64,000 nucleotides of DNA from Streptomyces sp. ML-6 (GTDB taxonomy: Bacteria; Actinomycetota; Actinomycetes; Streptomycetales; Streptomycetaceae), in the NCBI RefSeq assembly GCF_030116705.1, contig NZ_JAOTIK010000001.1, positions 5,360,501 to 5,424,500 on the forward strand, given 5' to 3'. The position numbers were made by a program, and so were the translations under genes. This document shows, piece after piece, positions 56,119 to 64,000 of this stretch. Numbering within the stretch: the first letter of the stretch is position 1; each line of letters begins with the position of its first letter. The notes beneath the pieces were generated by a model. It was given only the letters and a program-made list of their open reading frames with translations, was not told the origin of the DNA and searched no databases.

Positions 56119-56203
56119 AAAGACCAGGTCCAGCCCCAGCAGTACTCGTCGAATGTCTTCGCGGTGGTGGGCGGGGTTGCAGCATCCCTGAGGAGGGTTT
56201 GGC

Positions 56204-57502
56204 GTGAAGCGCAAGCTCATCGCGGCGATCGGCGTCGCGGGCATGTTGATGTCGGTCGCGGCATGCGGTTCGGACGACAAGGCGTCGTCCAAGGACCCGA
56301 AGGACCGCAAGGAGGACCTGACCGTCTGGCTGATGGGCGACGCCCAGTCCACCTGGCCGGAGCTGGTCAAGGACGTCAACGCCGAGTTCAACAAGAAGTA
56401 CCCCAACGTCAAGGTCAACATTCAGTACCAGCAGTGGGGTGACAAGGTCAAGAAGCTTGACACCGCGCTCGGTGGTGACAAGTTCCCGGACGTCGTCGAA
56501 CTCGGCAACACCGAAACCATGCAGTACATCCTCAATGGTGCGCTCGGCGAGATCGACCCCAAGAAGTACGAGAACTCCGACACCTGGATCAAGGGCCTCA
56601 AGGACACCTGTTCCTACGAGGGCAAGCTCTACTGCGTTCCGTACTACGCCAGCGCCCGCCTCGCCATCTACAACAAGGACATGCTGAAGGCCGGCACCGG
56701 CAGCGACGTCCTCCCGGAGAGCGAGGACGAGTTCCTCAAGGCGATGGACAAGGTCTCGGCGGAGCTCGGCAAGAAGGACAAGCGCGCCTCCTCCGTGTAC
56801 TACCCGGGCCGGTACTGGTACGCCGCGATGTCCTACGTGGCGGCCTACGGCGGCCAGATCGCCACGTACGACGAGGGCAGCAAGGAGTGGAAGGGCTCCC
56901 TCTCCTCGCCCGAGGCGCAGAAGGGCATCACCCACTACGTCGATCTGGTCAAGAAGTACAACAAGGCCGACCAGACGAAGGACGAGCAGGACCACGCCAA
57001 CGTCATGGCCAACGAGAAGGCCGCGGTCATCTACGGCCAGGGCTGGGAGGCCGGCAGCGTCACCGCGGGCGAGAACGGCAACCCGAAGCTGGAAGGCAAG
57101 ATCGCCACCGCCGGTATGCCCGGCCCGAACGGCAAGGCGCTCCCGTCCTTCATCGGCGGCTCCGACCTGGCGACCATCTCCAAGTCCAAGGTCCAGGACC
57201 TCGGCGAGGAGTGGATCTCCCTCTTCACCAACGCGAAGTCCATGGACGTCCTCGCGTCGAAGAACATCCTCCCGAACAACGAGAAGCAGCTCGAGCCGCT
57301 GAAGGCCAAGCCGGAGACGGCCCCCATCGCCAACGCGGTGCCGGAAGCCTGGTTCACGCCGATCGCTCCGGGCTGGGCCTCGATCGAGAAGGAAGAGACG
57401 CTGGAGAAGCTTCTCCTGGACGTCCTGAAGGGCACCTCGGTCGCCGAGGCCACCAAGAAGGCCGACGCCGAGATCAACGGTCTGATCAACAAGAAGGCCT
57501 GA
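56204..57502 (+). CDS. dasA: DasA, chitobiose/GlcNAc-binding lipoprotein of the DasABC transporter
   Basis: 432 residues. Signal peptide with lipobox SVAAC-GSD (Cys at about 24), so a membrane-anchored extracellular solute-binding protein. Family 1 fold: DLTVWLMGDAQ, KYPNVKVNIQYQQWGDKVKKLDTAL, DVVELGNTETMQY, YYASARLAIYNKDM, YVAAYGGQIATYD. In S. coelicolor DasA captures chitobiose and chitooligosaccharides. GAGGAGGG lies seven bases before the GTG. Expression under DasR. A hairpin separates it from dasBC. Confidence 0.95.
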   Translation: MKRKLIAAIGVAGMLMSVAACGSDDKASSKDPKDRKEDLTVWLMGDAQSTWPELVKDVNAEFNKKYPNVKVNIQYQQWGDKVKKLDTALGGDKFPDVVELGNTETMQYILNGALGEIDPKKYENSDTWIKGLKDTCSYEGKLYCVPYYASARLAIYNKDMLKAGTGSDVLPESEDEFLKAMDKVSAELGKKDKRASSVYYPGRYWYAAMSYVAAYGGQIATYDEGSKEWKGSLSSPEAQKGITHYVDLVKKYNKADQTKDEQDHANVMANEKAAVIYGQGWEAGSVTAGENGNPKLEGKIATAGMPGPNGKALPSFIGGSDLATISKSKVQDLGEEWISLFTNAKSMDVLASKNILPNNEKQLEPLKAKPETAPIANAVPEAWFTPIAPGWASIEKEETLEKLLLDVLKGTSVAEATKKADAEINGLINKKA

Positions 57503-57519
57503 GCCTTCCGAACTGCCAG

Positions 57520-57550
57520 GTGGGGGCCCGGCACTGTGCCGGGCCCCCAC
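57520..57550 (+). terminator. Hairpin between dasA and dasB
   Basis: GTGGGGGCCCGGCAC and GTGCCGGGCCCCCAC pair perfectly around a single T, followed by CCTTT. It probably lowers read-through so that binding protein exceeds permease. Confidence 0.85.
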
Positions 57551-57617
57551 CCTTTCAGCTAGAGACTGCTGTGATTTCCGGGGCTCGCCCCGGATCCCGC
57601 GATGGAAGGTCAGCCAC

Positions 57618-58631
57618 GTGACTGCCGCTGATACCAAGGCTGCCGGACCACCGGTCCCCGCACCACGTGATTCCCAAGTGCCCGCCACCTCCTCGTCCCA
57701 CGAGGCCGGCACGGGGCCACGCAAGCAGAAGAGGCAGCGGAAGAAGGGGGAACTCCTCCCCTACCTCTTGATACTCCCGGCGATTGTGGCGATCGCCGCC
57801 GTCTACCTCTACCCGCTCAGCAAGACGGTCATCATGTCCTTCCAGGACATGGGCCGCCGCGAGCTCTGGACCGGTGAAGCCGCGCCGTGGGTCGGACTGG
57901 ACCAGTTCACCAACATCCTCGGTGACTCCGAGTTCTGGTGGGTCACGCTTCGCACGATCGTCTTCATGACGGTCTGCGTGGTGCTCACGATGGGCATCGG
58001 GCTGCTGATATCCCTCCTGATGCGCCGCCTGACCAACTGGGTCCGGCTGGTGCTGACGTTCGCCCTGATCGCGGCCTGGTCGATGCCGCTGATGGTCGCC
58101 GCCTCGGTCTTCCGCTTCATGGCGGATTCCGACTACGGCCTGATCAACACCCTCATCGCCAAGGTCGTGGGCGAGGACTGGCTGGGCCACAACTGGTACC
58201 TGGACCCCCTCCAGGGCTTCACGATCATCACGCTGCTCGTGGTCTGGGGCGCCATCCCCTTCGTCGTCGTCACGCTGTACGCGGCGCTCACCCAGGTCCC
58301 CAAGGAACTGGAGGAGGCCGCCGCCCTCGACGGCGCCAGCAGCTACGGCGTCTACCGGTACGTCACCTGGCCGGTCATCAAGCCGGTCTTCACCATGGTG
58401 TCCACGCTCTCGATCATCTGGGACTTCAACGTCTTCGGCCAGATCTGGCTGCTGCGTGGCAACAAGCCCGAACCGGAGTACGAAACCCTCGGCCTCTACT
58501 CCTACTCCAAGGCATTCACGTCCACCTCCTTCAGCCAGGGAACCGCGATCGCCCTGATCACGGTGGTCCTGCTGTCCGGCGTGGCCGTGTACTACCTGCG
58601 CCAGCTCATGAAGACGGGAGAGGTCGAATGA
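57618..58631 (+). CDS. dasB: DasB, ABC transporter permease
   Basis: 337 residues with six membrane helices after a 45-residue cytosolic basic leader (RKQKRQRKKGE). The permease loop EAAALDGASSYGVYRYVTWPVIKP (the EAA motif, about residue 235) contacts the ATPase. Pairs with DasC; the ATPase MsiK is encoded elsewhere and shared by sugar importers in streptomycetes. GTG start with GAAGGT upstream. Overlaps dasC by 4 bases (ATGA). Confidence 0.93.
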   Translation: MTAADTKAAGPPVPAPRDSQVPATSSSHEAGTGPRKQKRQRKKGELLPYLLILPAIVAIAAVYLYPLSKTVIMSFQDMGRRELWTGEAAPWVGLDQFTNILGDSEFWWVTLRTIVFMTVCVVLTMGIGLLISLLMRRLTNWVRLVLTFALIAAWSMPLMVAASVFRFMADSDYGLINTLIAKVVGEDWLGHNWYLDPLQGFTIITLLVVWGAIPFVVVTLYAALTQVPKELEEAAALDGASSYGVYRYVTWPVIKPVFTMVSTLSIIWDFNVFGQIWLLRGNKPEPEYETLGLYSYSKAFTSTSFSQGTAIALITVVLLSGVAVYYLRQLMKTGEVE

Positions 58632-59488
58632 GCACCACGACCGACACACAGGTCCTGCGGCCGGACCGGAAGAAGAGCCGATTCGGATTCGACGTCCTCG
58701 GCCTGGGCATCGCGCTCGTCATGGTCTTCCCGGTCTACTGGCTGGTGATCAGCTCCCTGCGCCCCAACCGGGAGATCCGGTCCTACGACCAGACCCTGTG
58801 GCCCACGTCGATCACCTTCGACAACTTCGTCCGGGCGGTCAAGCAGCCCAACTTCGAGACCGCGATCCAGGCCAGCCTGATCGTTTCCCTCACCGCCGTG
58901 GTCGGCGGGATGATCATCGCCACCCTGGCCGCGCTGGCCATCGGCCGCTTCCGCTTCTTCGGCCGCAAGCCGCTGCTCCTGATCATGATCCTGGTGCAGA
59001 TGCTGCCGCCGACGGCGATGCTCATCCCGATCTACGCACAGCTGAACGCCATGGGCGGGGTCGACGAGTACTGGGGCCTGATCGTCGTCTACCTGGTCTC
59101 CACCCTGCCGTTCGCGACCATCATGATCCGCGGCTTCGTGGTGAACATCCCGGTGGAGCTGGAGGAGTCCGCCATGGTGGACGGCTGCACCCGCTTCGGC
59201 GCCTTCCGCCGCGTGATCTTCCCGCTGCTCGCCCCCGGGCTCGCCGCCGCCTCGATCTTCGCGCTGGTCAATGCCTGGAACGAGTACCTCTTCGCGTACA
59301 TCCTGATCAACGACAACTCCAAGTACACGCTCAACGTGTGGCTGATGACGTTCACCACCGAGCGGGGCACCGACTACGGCGCGCTCATGGCGGCGTCGAC
59401 GATGATCGCGCTTCCGGTCGTCGTGTTCTTCATGTTCATCCAGAAGAAGATGGCCACGGGCCTCACCTCGGGCGCAGTGAAGGGATAA
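58628..59488 (+). CDS. dasC: DasC, ABC transporter permease
   Basis: 286 residues, six membrane helices. The EAA-type motif is ELEESAMVDGCTRFGAFRRVIFPLLAPG (about residue 190), with NAWNEYLFAYIL after it as in CUT1-family sugar permeases. Coupled to dasB by ATGA overlap. The GH3 gene starts 9 bases after its stop, so both are probably one transcript. Confidence 0.93.
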   Translation: MSTTTDTQVLRPDRKKSRFGFDVLGLGIALVMVFPVYWLVISSLRPNREIRSYDQTLWPTSITFDNFVRAVKQPNFETAIQASLIVSLTAVVGGMIIATLAALAIGRFRFFGRKPLLLIMILVQMLPPTAMLIPIYAQLNAMGGVDEYWGLIVVYLVSTLPFATIMIRGFVVNIPVELEESAMVDGCTRFGAFRRVIFPLLAPGLAAASIFALVNAWNEYLFAYILINDNSKYTLNVWLMTFTTERGTDYGALMAASTMIALPVVVFFMFIQKKMATGLTSGAVKG

Positions 59489-59497
59489 CGCAGCCTC

Positions 59498-61039
59498 ATG
59501 ACCACCCTCACCTCTGCCACGGACACCCTGACCCGCGACGCCCTCGCCGTCCTCCAGCCCGGATTCACCGGCACCACCGCCCCGGACTGGGTGCTGCGCC
59601 GGGTCGACGAAGGACTCGCCTCCGTCGCCCTGTTCGGCCGCAACGTCCAGACACCCGAGCAGGTCACCGCGCTCACCGCCCAGCTCAGGGCCGAGCGCGA
59701 GGACCTCCTCGTGGCGATCGACGAGGAGGGCGGGGACGTCACCCGGCTGGAGGTCCGCACCGGCTCCTCCTTCCCCGGCAACCTCGCGCTCGGGTACGTC
59801 GACGACGTGGACCTGACCCGCGCGGTCGCCCAGGAACTGGGCCGCCGGCTCGCCGAGTGCGGCGTCAACCTCAACTGGGCCCCGTCCGCCGACGTCAACT
59901 CCAACCCGGACAACCCGATCATCGGTGTCCGCGCCTTCGGCTCCGACACCGGACTCGTCGCGCGGCACACCGCCGCGTACATCCAGGGCCTCCAGGCGTC
60001 CGGGGTCGCCGCCTGCACCAAGCACTTCCCCGGACACGGCGACACCGCGATCGACTCGCACCACGCGATGCCCCGCATCGACGTCGACCTGGAGACCCTG
60101 CACGCCCGGGAGCTGGTGCCCTTCCGCGCCGCCATCGAGGCCGGCTCCAAGTGCGTGATGAGCGCGCACATCCTGCTGCCGGCCCTCGACCCGGACCGCC
60201 CCGGCACGGTCAGCCCGCGCATCCTCACCGGCCTGCTGCGCGAGGAACTCGGTTACGACGGCCTGATCGTCACCGACGCCGTCGAGATGCGGGCCATCGC
60301 CGGGACCTACGGCATCGAGCGCGGCTCCGTCCTCGCCATCGCCGCGGGCGCCGACGCGCTGTGCGTCGGCGGCGGCCTGGAGGACGACGGCACCGTGCTC
60401 CGGCTGCGCGACGCGCTGGTCGCGGCGGTGCGCAGCGGTGAACTTCCCGAGGAGCGGCTCGCGGACGCGGCCGCACGGGTACGCGCCCTCGCGTCCTGGA
60501 CGCGGAGCGCGAAGGAGACCGGTCCGGAGCCGGGTGCGGCAGCGCAGGAGGGGACCGCGCCCGGCACCGGGACCGGATCCGACGTCGGCCTGGTCGCCGC
60601 CCGCCGCGCGGTGCGCGTGACCGGCTCCGCCGCGCCGCTGACCACCCCCGCCCACGTCGCCTCCTTCACCTCCGAGTCGAACATCGCGGTCGGCGACGAG
60701 ACCCCGTGGGGCGTGGCCGTCGAACTGGACCGGCTGGTGCCGGGCACGGAGAGCGGCATGTACGGCGGCGACACCGAGGACCCGGCGGCCGCCGTGGCGC
60801 GGGCGGCGGGGGAGCGGCCCGTCGTCGTGGTCGTCCGCGACGCCCACCGCCACGCCTGGATGGGCGAGGCCCTGGACGCCCTGGTCGCGCTGCGCCCCGA
60901 CACGGTCGTGGTCGAGATGGGCCTCCCGCAGGCACCCGCCAGGGGCGCCCTGCACATCGCCACCCACGGCGCCGCCCGCGTCTGCGGCCGGGCGGCGGCG
61001 GAGGTCATCGTCAAGGGCACGGCCGGCCCGACGGCCTGA
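59498..61039 (+). CDS. GH3 family beta-N-acetylhexosaminidase
   Basis: 513 residues, no signal peptide, so cytosolic. GH3 NagZ-type motifs: AIDEEGGDVTRLE, NLNWAPSADVN, KHFPGHGDTAIDSHHAMP (about 178-195, catalytic acid/base His), SAHILLPALDP, and LIVTDAVEMRAI with the nucleophile Asp. It probably splits imported chitobiose to GlcNAc inside the cell, feeding NagB. A second domain (about 340-513) lacks clear motifs and has an Ala/Gly-rich hinge. It ends at a perfect 20-bp hairpin. Confidence 0.88.
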   Translation: MTTLTSATDTLTRDALAVLQPGFTGTTAPDWVLRRVDEGLASVALFGRNVQTPEQVTALTAQLRAEREDLLVAIDEEGGDVTRLEVRTGSSFPGNLALGYVDDVDLTRAVAQELGRRLAECGVNLNWAPSADVNSNPDNPIIGVRAFGSDTGLVARHTAAYIQGLQASGVAACTKHFPGHGDTAIDSHHAMPRIDVDLETLHARELVPFRAAIEAGSKCVMSAHILLPALDPDRPGTVSPRILTGLLREELGYDGLIVTDAVEMRAIAGTYGIERGSVLAIAAGADALCVGGGLEDDGTVLRLRDALVAAVRSGELPEERLADAAARVRALASWTRSAKETGPEPGAAAQEGTAPGTGTGSDVGLVAARRAVRVTGSAAPLTTPAHVASFTSESNIAVGDETPWGVAVELDRLVPGTESGMYGGDTEDPAAAVARAAGERPVVVVVRDAHRHAWMGEALDALVALRPDTVVVEMGLPQAPARGALHIATHGAARVCGRAAAEVIVKGTAGPTA

Positions 61040-61083
61040 GCACACGGGGTGTGACGCGGACCGAGGCGCGTCACACCCGACCG

Positions 61084-61125
61084 GAACGCCCGGTGCCCGT
61101 CCGCACGGACGGGCACCGGGCGTTC
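61084..61125 (+). terminator. Perfect 20-bp hairpin after the GH3 gene
   Basis: GAACGCCCGGTGCCCGTCCG pairs with CGGACGGGCACCGGGCGTTC around CA. No T run. Confidence 0.88.
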
Positions 61126-61271
61126 GCGTGCGTACGGGGCGGAGGACCTCCCCGACGCGTACGCGCGGGGCGTCGGCACCGGGCGTCCGCGCGTACGGGG
61201 CGGTCCCCGCGCGCCGGGGACCGCGGTGCGTCGCGGCCCCGTACGCCCCGGTAACAGGTCACGGCACGCGA
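61126..61271. other. Short gap with inverted repeats between the two facing terminators
   Basis: GCGGTCCCCG/CGGGGACCGC (near 61199-61222) and repeated GCGTACGGGGCGG words. No gene. Confidence 0.6.
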
Positions 61272-61308
61272 GAGGGCCGGGAACACCACCACGGTGTTCC
61301 CGGCCCTC
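61272..61308 (-). terminator. Terminator after nagB
   Basis: GAGGGCCGGGAACACC and GGTGTTCCCGGCCCTC pair perfectly around ACCAC, between the nagB stop and the GH3 gene end. Confidence 0.85.
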
Positions 61309-61328
61309 CCACCAGCCTCAGGGCCGGT

Positions 61329-62114
61329 CTACAGCCCCTGCCACGCGGGCTTCGCCGCGTACGTGGCGCGGAAGTAGTCCGCCAGCTTCAGCTTCGACGC
61401 CGCGGCCTCGTCCACCACGACCGTCGCGTGCGGGTGCAGCTGGAGCGCCGACGCGGGCACGATCGAGGCCACCGGCCCCTCCACCGTCTGCGCCACGGCC
61501 TCCGCCTTGCCCTCGCCGGTGGCGAGCAGGATCGGGTGGCGGGCCTCCAGGATGGTGCCGATGCCCTGGGTGATCACGTGGTGCGGCACCTGGTCGATGT
61601 CGCCGTCGAAGAAGCGCGCGTTGTCGATCCGGGTCTGCTCGGTGAGCGTCTTGATCCGGGTGCGGGAGGCGAGCGAGGAGCACGGCTCGTTGAAGCCGAT
61701 GTGCCCGTCGGTGCCGATACCGAGGAGCTGGAGGTCCACCCCGCCGGCCGCGGCGAGCGCCTCGTCGTACGCCCGGCAGGCGGCCGGGATGTCCTCGGCG
61801 GAGCCGTCGGGGCCCATGAAGGACTCCTCGGACAGACCGAGCGGTTCCACGACCTCGCGCAGCACCACGGAGCGGTAGGACTCGGGGTGGCCGGCCGGCA
61901 GCCCCACGTACTCGTCGAGCTGGCAGATGCGGGCGCGCGAGACGTCCAGGGCGCCGGAGCGCACCTTCTCCGCCAGCGCGCGGTAGATGGGCAGCGGGGT
62001 CGAGCCGGTGGCAACGCCGAGAAGGGCGTCGGGCTTGCGGCTCAGCAGGGCACCGATGGCCTCCGCGATGAGTTCTCCGCCTGCCTGGGCGTCCGGGACG
62101 ATGACAACTTCCAC
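61329..62114 (-). CDS. nagB: Glucosamine-6-phosphate deaminase
   Basis: 261 residues. Converts GlcN-6-P, the DasR effector, to fructose-6-P and ammonia. Motifs: LLGVATGSTPLPIYRAL, LDEYVGLPAGHPESYR (active-site Asp), GIGTDGHIGFNEP and QLHPHATVVVDEAAA. The GTG start (VEVVIVPDAQ) is chosen by the family N-terminus; a longer upstream frame is open but runs through the dre-like site. Expected to be DasR-controlled. Confidence 0.95.
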   Translation of the reverse strand: MEVVIVPDAQAGGELIAEAIGALLSRKPDALLGVATGSTPLPIYRALAEKVRSGALDVSRARICQLDEYVGLPAGHPESYRSVVLREVVEPLGLSEESFMGPDGSAEDIPAACRAYDEALAAAGGVDLQLLGIGTDGHIGFNEPCSSLASRTRIKTLTEQTRIDNARFFDGDIDQVPHHVITQGIGTILEARHPILLATGEGKAEAVAQTVEGPVASIVPASALQLHPHATVVVDEAAASKLKLADYFRATYAAKPAWQGL

Positions 62115-62148
62115 GCGGGGCCTGCCGATCTGAGGAGTCGAATCGAGA

Positions 62149-62164
62149 TGTGGTATAGACCAAT
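62149..62164. promoter_or_regulatory. dre-like site upstream of nagB
   Basis: TGTGGTATAGACCAAT, 12 of 16 matches to dre with the TGG...ATAGACCA core intact, 35 bases before the nagB start. Confidence 0.78.
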
Positions 62165-62562
62165 CGCGCCCCAATTTAGCAGACCTGCCCGCCGCGGGCA
62201 CGGCTGTCTCAGGGGTTGTCCGCCGGCGGCCGGGGGTGCCGAGGGGACCGGCCGGTCCTGGGGATCCCGCCGGTGCGGAGGCCGGCGTACGAGGTGACGA
62301 TCGCCCGGGGCCGGGGCCCGGCCGCGCTCCGGGCGCCGGCCGAGGTCACCGAGTCCTGCCGGGCGCGGGAACGGCCCCGGAAAAACCCACGGGCCACGGC
62401 GCCGGGACGGGACCCTCAGCCCGTCCGGCACCGCAGCCCGGAGCAAGGCCGGCGGTGTGCGGTGCCCCCGGCCGGGGAGAGGTGCCGACGCGGTCAGGGC
62501 AGAGAGCGCGGCACCTCGATCCGCCCTCCTGTGCGGGGAGAGCGGAAGTCGTGTACTGGCAT

Positions 62563-62578
62563 TGTGGACTAGACCATT
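62563..62578. promoter_or_regulatory. dre-like site upstream of the sensor kinase
   Basis: TGTGGACTAGACCATT, 12 of 16 matches to dre with CTAGACCA intact, 112 bases before the kinase start. Confidence 0.6.
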
Positions 62579-62689
62579 CGCCCGTGTCCATCCATGGGAG
62601 CACGGCAAATTTCCGGGCCCTCCCCTCTGCACGTACGGCCGGGTCGTCCGGTTCGGAACCATTGCCCGTCCGCGGGTACGCTCGCACCC

Positions 62690-64000
62690 GTGCCCTCCAT
62701 GAACGACCTCGTCCGCCAGCACACGGCCCTCGGTGACACCGACCTGGAATGGCTCCACCTGCTGGTATCGGAGTGGCAGCTGCTCTCCGACCTGTCCTTC
62801 GCCGACCTCGTGCTGTGGGTCCCCACCCGCGACGGCACCCGCTACGTCTCCGTGGCCCAGATGCGGCCCAACACCGGCCCCACCTCCTACCAGGACGACA
62901 TGGTCGGCCACCTGGTCCCGCGCGGGCGCCGCCCGCTGCTGGACGCGGCGCTGGACGAGGGCCGGATCGTCCGCGAGGGCGACCCCGAGTGGCGCGAGGA
63001 GGTGCCGGTACGGGTCGAGTCGATCCCGGTGCGCCGGGAGGGCCGGGTGCTCGGCGTCATCGCCCGCAACACCAACCTCCTCACCGTCCGCACCCCGTCC
63101 CGGCTGGAGCTCACCTACCTCCAGTCGGCCTCCGACCTGGCCCAGATGATCGCCGCCGGGGCCTTCCCGTTCCCCGGCCAGCAGGTCGACATGGACGCGT
63201 CGCCACGCGTCGGCGACGGGCTGATCAGGCTCGACGCCGACGGAATCGTCCAGTACGCCAGCCCCAACGGCCTCTCCGCGTACCACCGCCTCGGCCTCGC
63301 CTCCGATCTGGTCGGCCAGCACCTGGGCAAGATCACCGCCGAACTGGCCCCCTCCCGCGGCCCGGTGGACGAGGCCCTCGTCAAGCTCGCCAGCGGCTAC
63401 GCGCCCCGGGAGTTCGAGGTCGAGTGCGCGGGCGGGGTGATCCAGCTCCGGGCGATCCCGCTGAAGCCCAAGGGCGTTCGGATCGGCTCCCTGGTCCTGC
63501 TCCGGGACGTCACCGAACTGCGCCGCCGCGAACGCGAGTTGATCACCAAGGACGCCACCATCCGGGAGATCCACCACCGGGTGAAGAACAACCTCCAGAC
63601 CGTTGCCGCCCTGTTGCGGCTCCAGGCCCGGCGGATGGACTCCGAGCAGGGCCGCGAGGCACTCAACGAGGCGGTGCGGCGCGTCGGTTCGATCGCCATC
63701 GTCCATGAGACGCTGTCCCAGAATCTGGACGAGCGGGTGGAGTTCGACGACATCGCCGACCGGGTCATCGCCATGGTCGCCGAGATCTCCCCGGGCAAGG
63801 TCACCTGCCGTCGCACGGGCCGGTTCGGCATCCTCGACGCCGAGGTGGCCACCCCGCTGGCGATGGTCCTCACGGAGATCCTGCAGAACGCCCTGGAGCA
63901 CGCGTTCACGCTCGCCGAGTCCGGCACGGTGGAGGTCTCCGCGGTGCGCGGCGGCTCCTCGGTCGAGCAGCGGCTGCTGATCACGGTCCAGGACGACGGC
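62690..64000 (+). CDS. pdtaS: PdtaS-like sensor histidine kinase (3' truncated by window end)
   Basis: 437 codons from the GTG are visible and the frame is open to the edge. A GAF-like N-terminal sensor (LHLLVSEWQLLSDLSFADLVLWVP, residues 15-140) is followed by a PAS region (LIRLDADGIVQYASPNGLSAYHRLG, about 180-270). Then comes a HisKA_2-type dimerisation helix with the phospho-acceptor His in IREIHHRVKNNLQTVAALLRLQARRM (about 285-312), and an HATPase N-box start (LTEILQNALEHAF). PdtaS kinases phosphorylate an ANTAR-domain RNA-binding regulator. A TACGCT element seven bases before the GTG fits a short or absent leader. In streptomycetes wblE usually follows. Confidence 0.9.
   Translation, partial: MPSMNDLVRQHTALGDTDLEWLHLLVSEWQLLSDLSFADLVLWVPTRDGTRYVSVAQMRPNTGPTSYQDDMVGHLVPRGRRPLLDAALDEGRIVREGDPEWREEVPVRVESIPVRREGRVLGVIARNTNLLTVRTPSRLELTYLQSASDLAQMIAAGAFPFPGQQVDMDASPRVGDGLIRLDADGIVQYASPNGLSAYHRLGLASDLVGQHLGKITAELAPSRGPVDEALVKLASGYAPREFEVECAGGVIQLRAIPLKPKGVRIGSLVLLRDVTELRRRERELITKDATIREIHHRVKNNLQTVAALLRLQARRMDSEQGREALNEAVRRVGSIAIVHETLSQNLDERVEFDDIADRVIAMVAEISPGKVTCRRTGRFGILDAEVATPLAMVLTEILQNALEHAFTLAESGTVEVSAVRGGSSVEQRLLITVQDDG

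Larger units (their letters stand above)
62115..62689. other. 575-bp region between nagB and the sensor kinase
   Basis: Holds dre-like sites near both ends and a GGACCGGCCGGTCC palindrome (62245-62258). I see no gene with a ribosome site or conserved product. Confidence 0.65.

Overview
The window reads as a core-chromosome segment of a Streptomyces-like actinomycete. The DNA is very GC-rich, GTG starts are frequent, and several genes look like clear streptomycete families: wblC, sigR-rsrA, dasR-dasABC, nagB, nrdABS and catR-catA. By recall, the gene order resembles the S. coelicolor region from about SCO5183 to SCO5239. Part of it (adnB, nudC, mrx1, uvrD2, whiB7/wblC, ABC1 kinase, DUF2342, PDZ-Lon protease, UPF0182; then rsgA, aroA, SRAP, sigH/sigR) is also clustered in mycobacteria. 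I ran no database search. I see no IS element, prophage, CRISPR array or secondary-metabolite cluster.

Layout. 1-10.9 kb: a 5'-truncated AdnB-type helicase-nuclease, an M20 peptidase, NudC, mycoredoxin with a sigma-R-type promoter, UvrD2, then wblC behind an upstream ORF and a strong intrinsic terminator. 11-18 kb: an ABC1 kinase-like protein and a ThiF-like protein on the minus strand, divergent from a zinc peptidase and a TerD-AIM24/AIM24/AIM24 gene set. 18-27.4 kb: a NUDIX hydrolase, DUF2342, SDR, MoaE, a 56-residue membrane protein, a PDZ-Lon protease, a PPA1309-type protein and UPF0182. 27.4-30.3 kb: two identical initiator tRNA genes flank a SEL1-repeat gene. 30.5-35.2 kb: divergent catR/catA, a CBS protein, HisN, a TetR regulator and a Gdx/SugE transporter. 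35.5-42 kb: aroA-rsgA, an M50-like membrane protein, a SRAP protein, a repeat-bearing alpha/beta hydrolase, and sigR-rsrA. 42-47.8 kb: a giant double HD-GYP membrane protein, a TPR protein, def, and a secreted zinc DD-peptidase. 47.8-52.9 kb: nrdS, nrdB and nrdA, preceded by a cobalamin riboswitch. 53-64 kb: an SSS symporter with its DUF3311 partner, then dasR, dasA, dasBC, a GH3 glycosidase, nagB, and a truncated PdtaS-like kinase.

Three regulatory themes link the genes. Thiol-oxidative stress: sigma-R with its anti-sigma factor RsrA, its own GGGAAT-N18-GTT promoter, the same element before mycoredoxin, and catA under a Fur-family operator. Translation stress: wblC controlled by attenuation. 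Amino-sugar use: DasR with binding (dre-like) sites before dasA, nagB and the kinase at the right edge.

The window is also rich in short tandem repeats (15, 18, 23 and 27 bp), some inside genes. The least explained parts are the RRE/E1-like protein with its peptidase and TerD-AIM24 neighbours, the fused double HD protein, and the dre-like site before the kinase.
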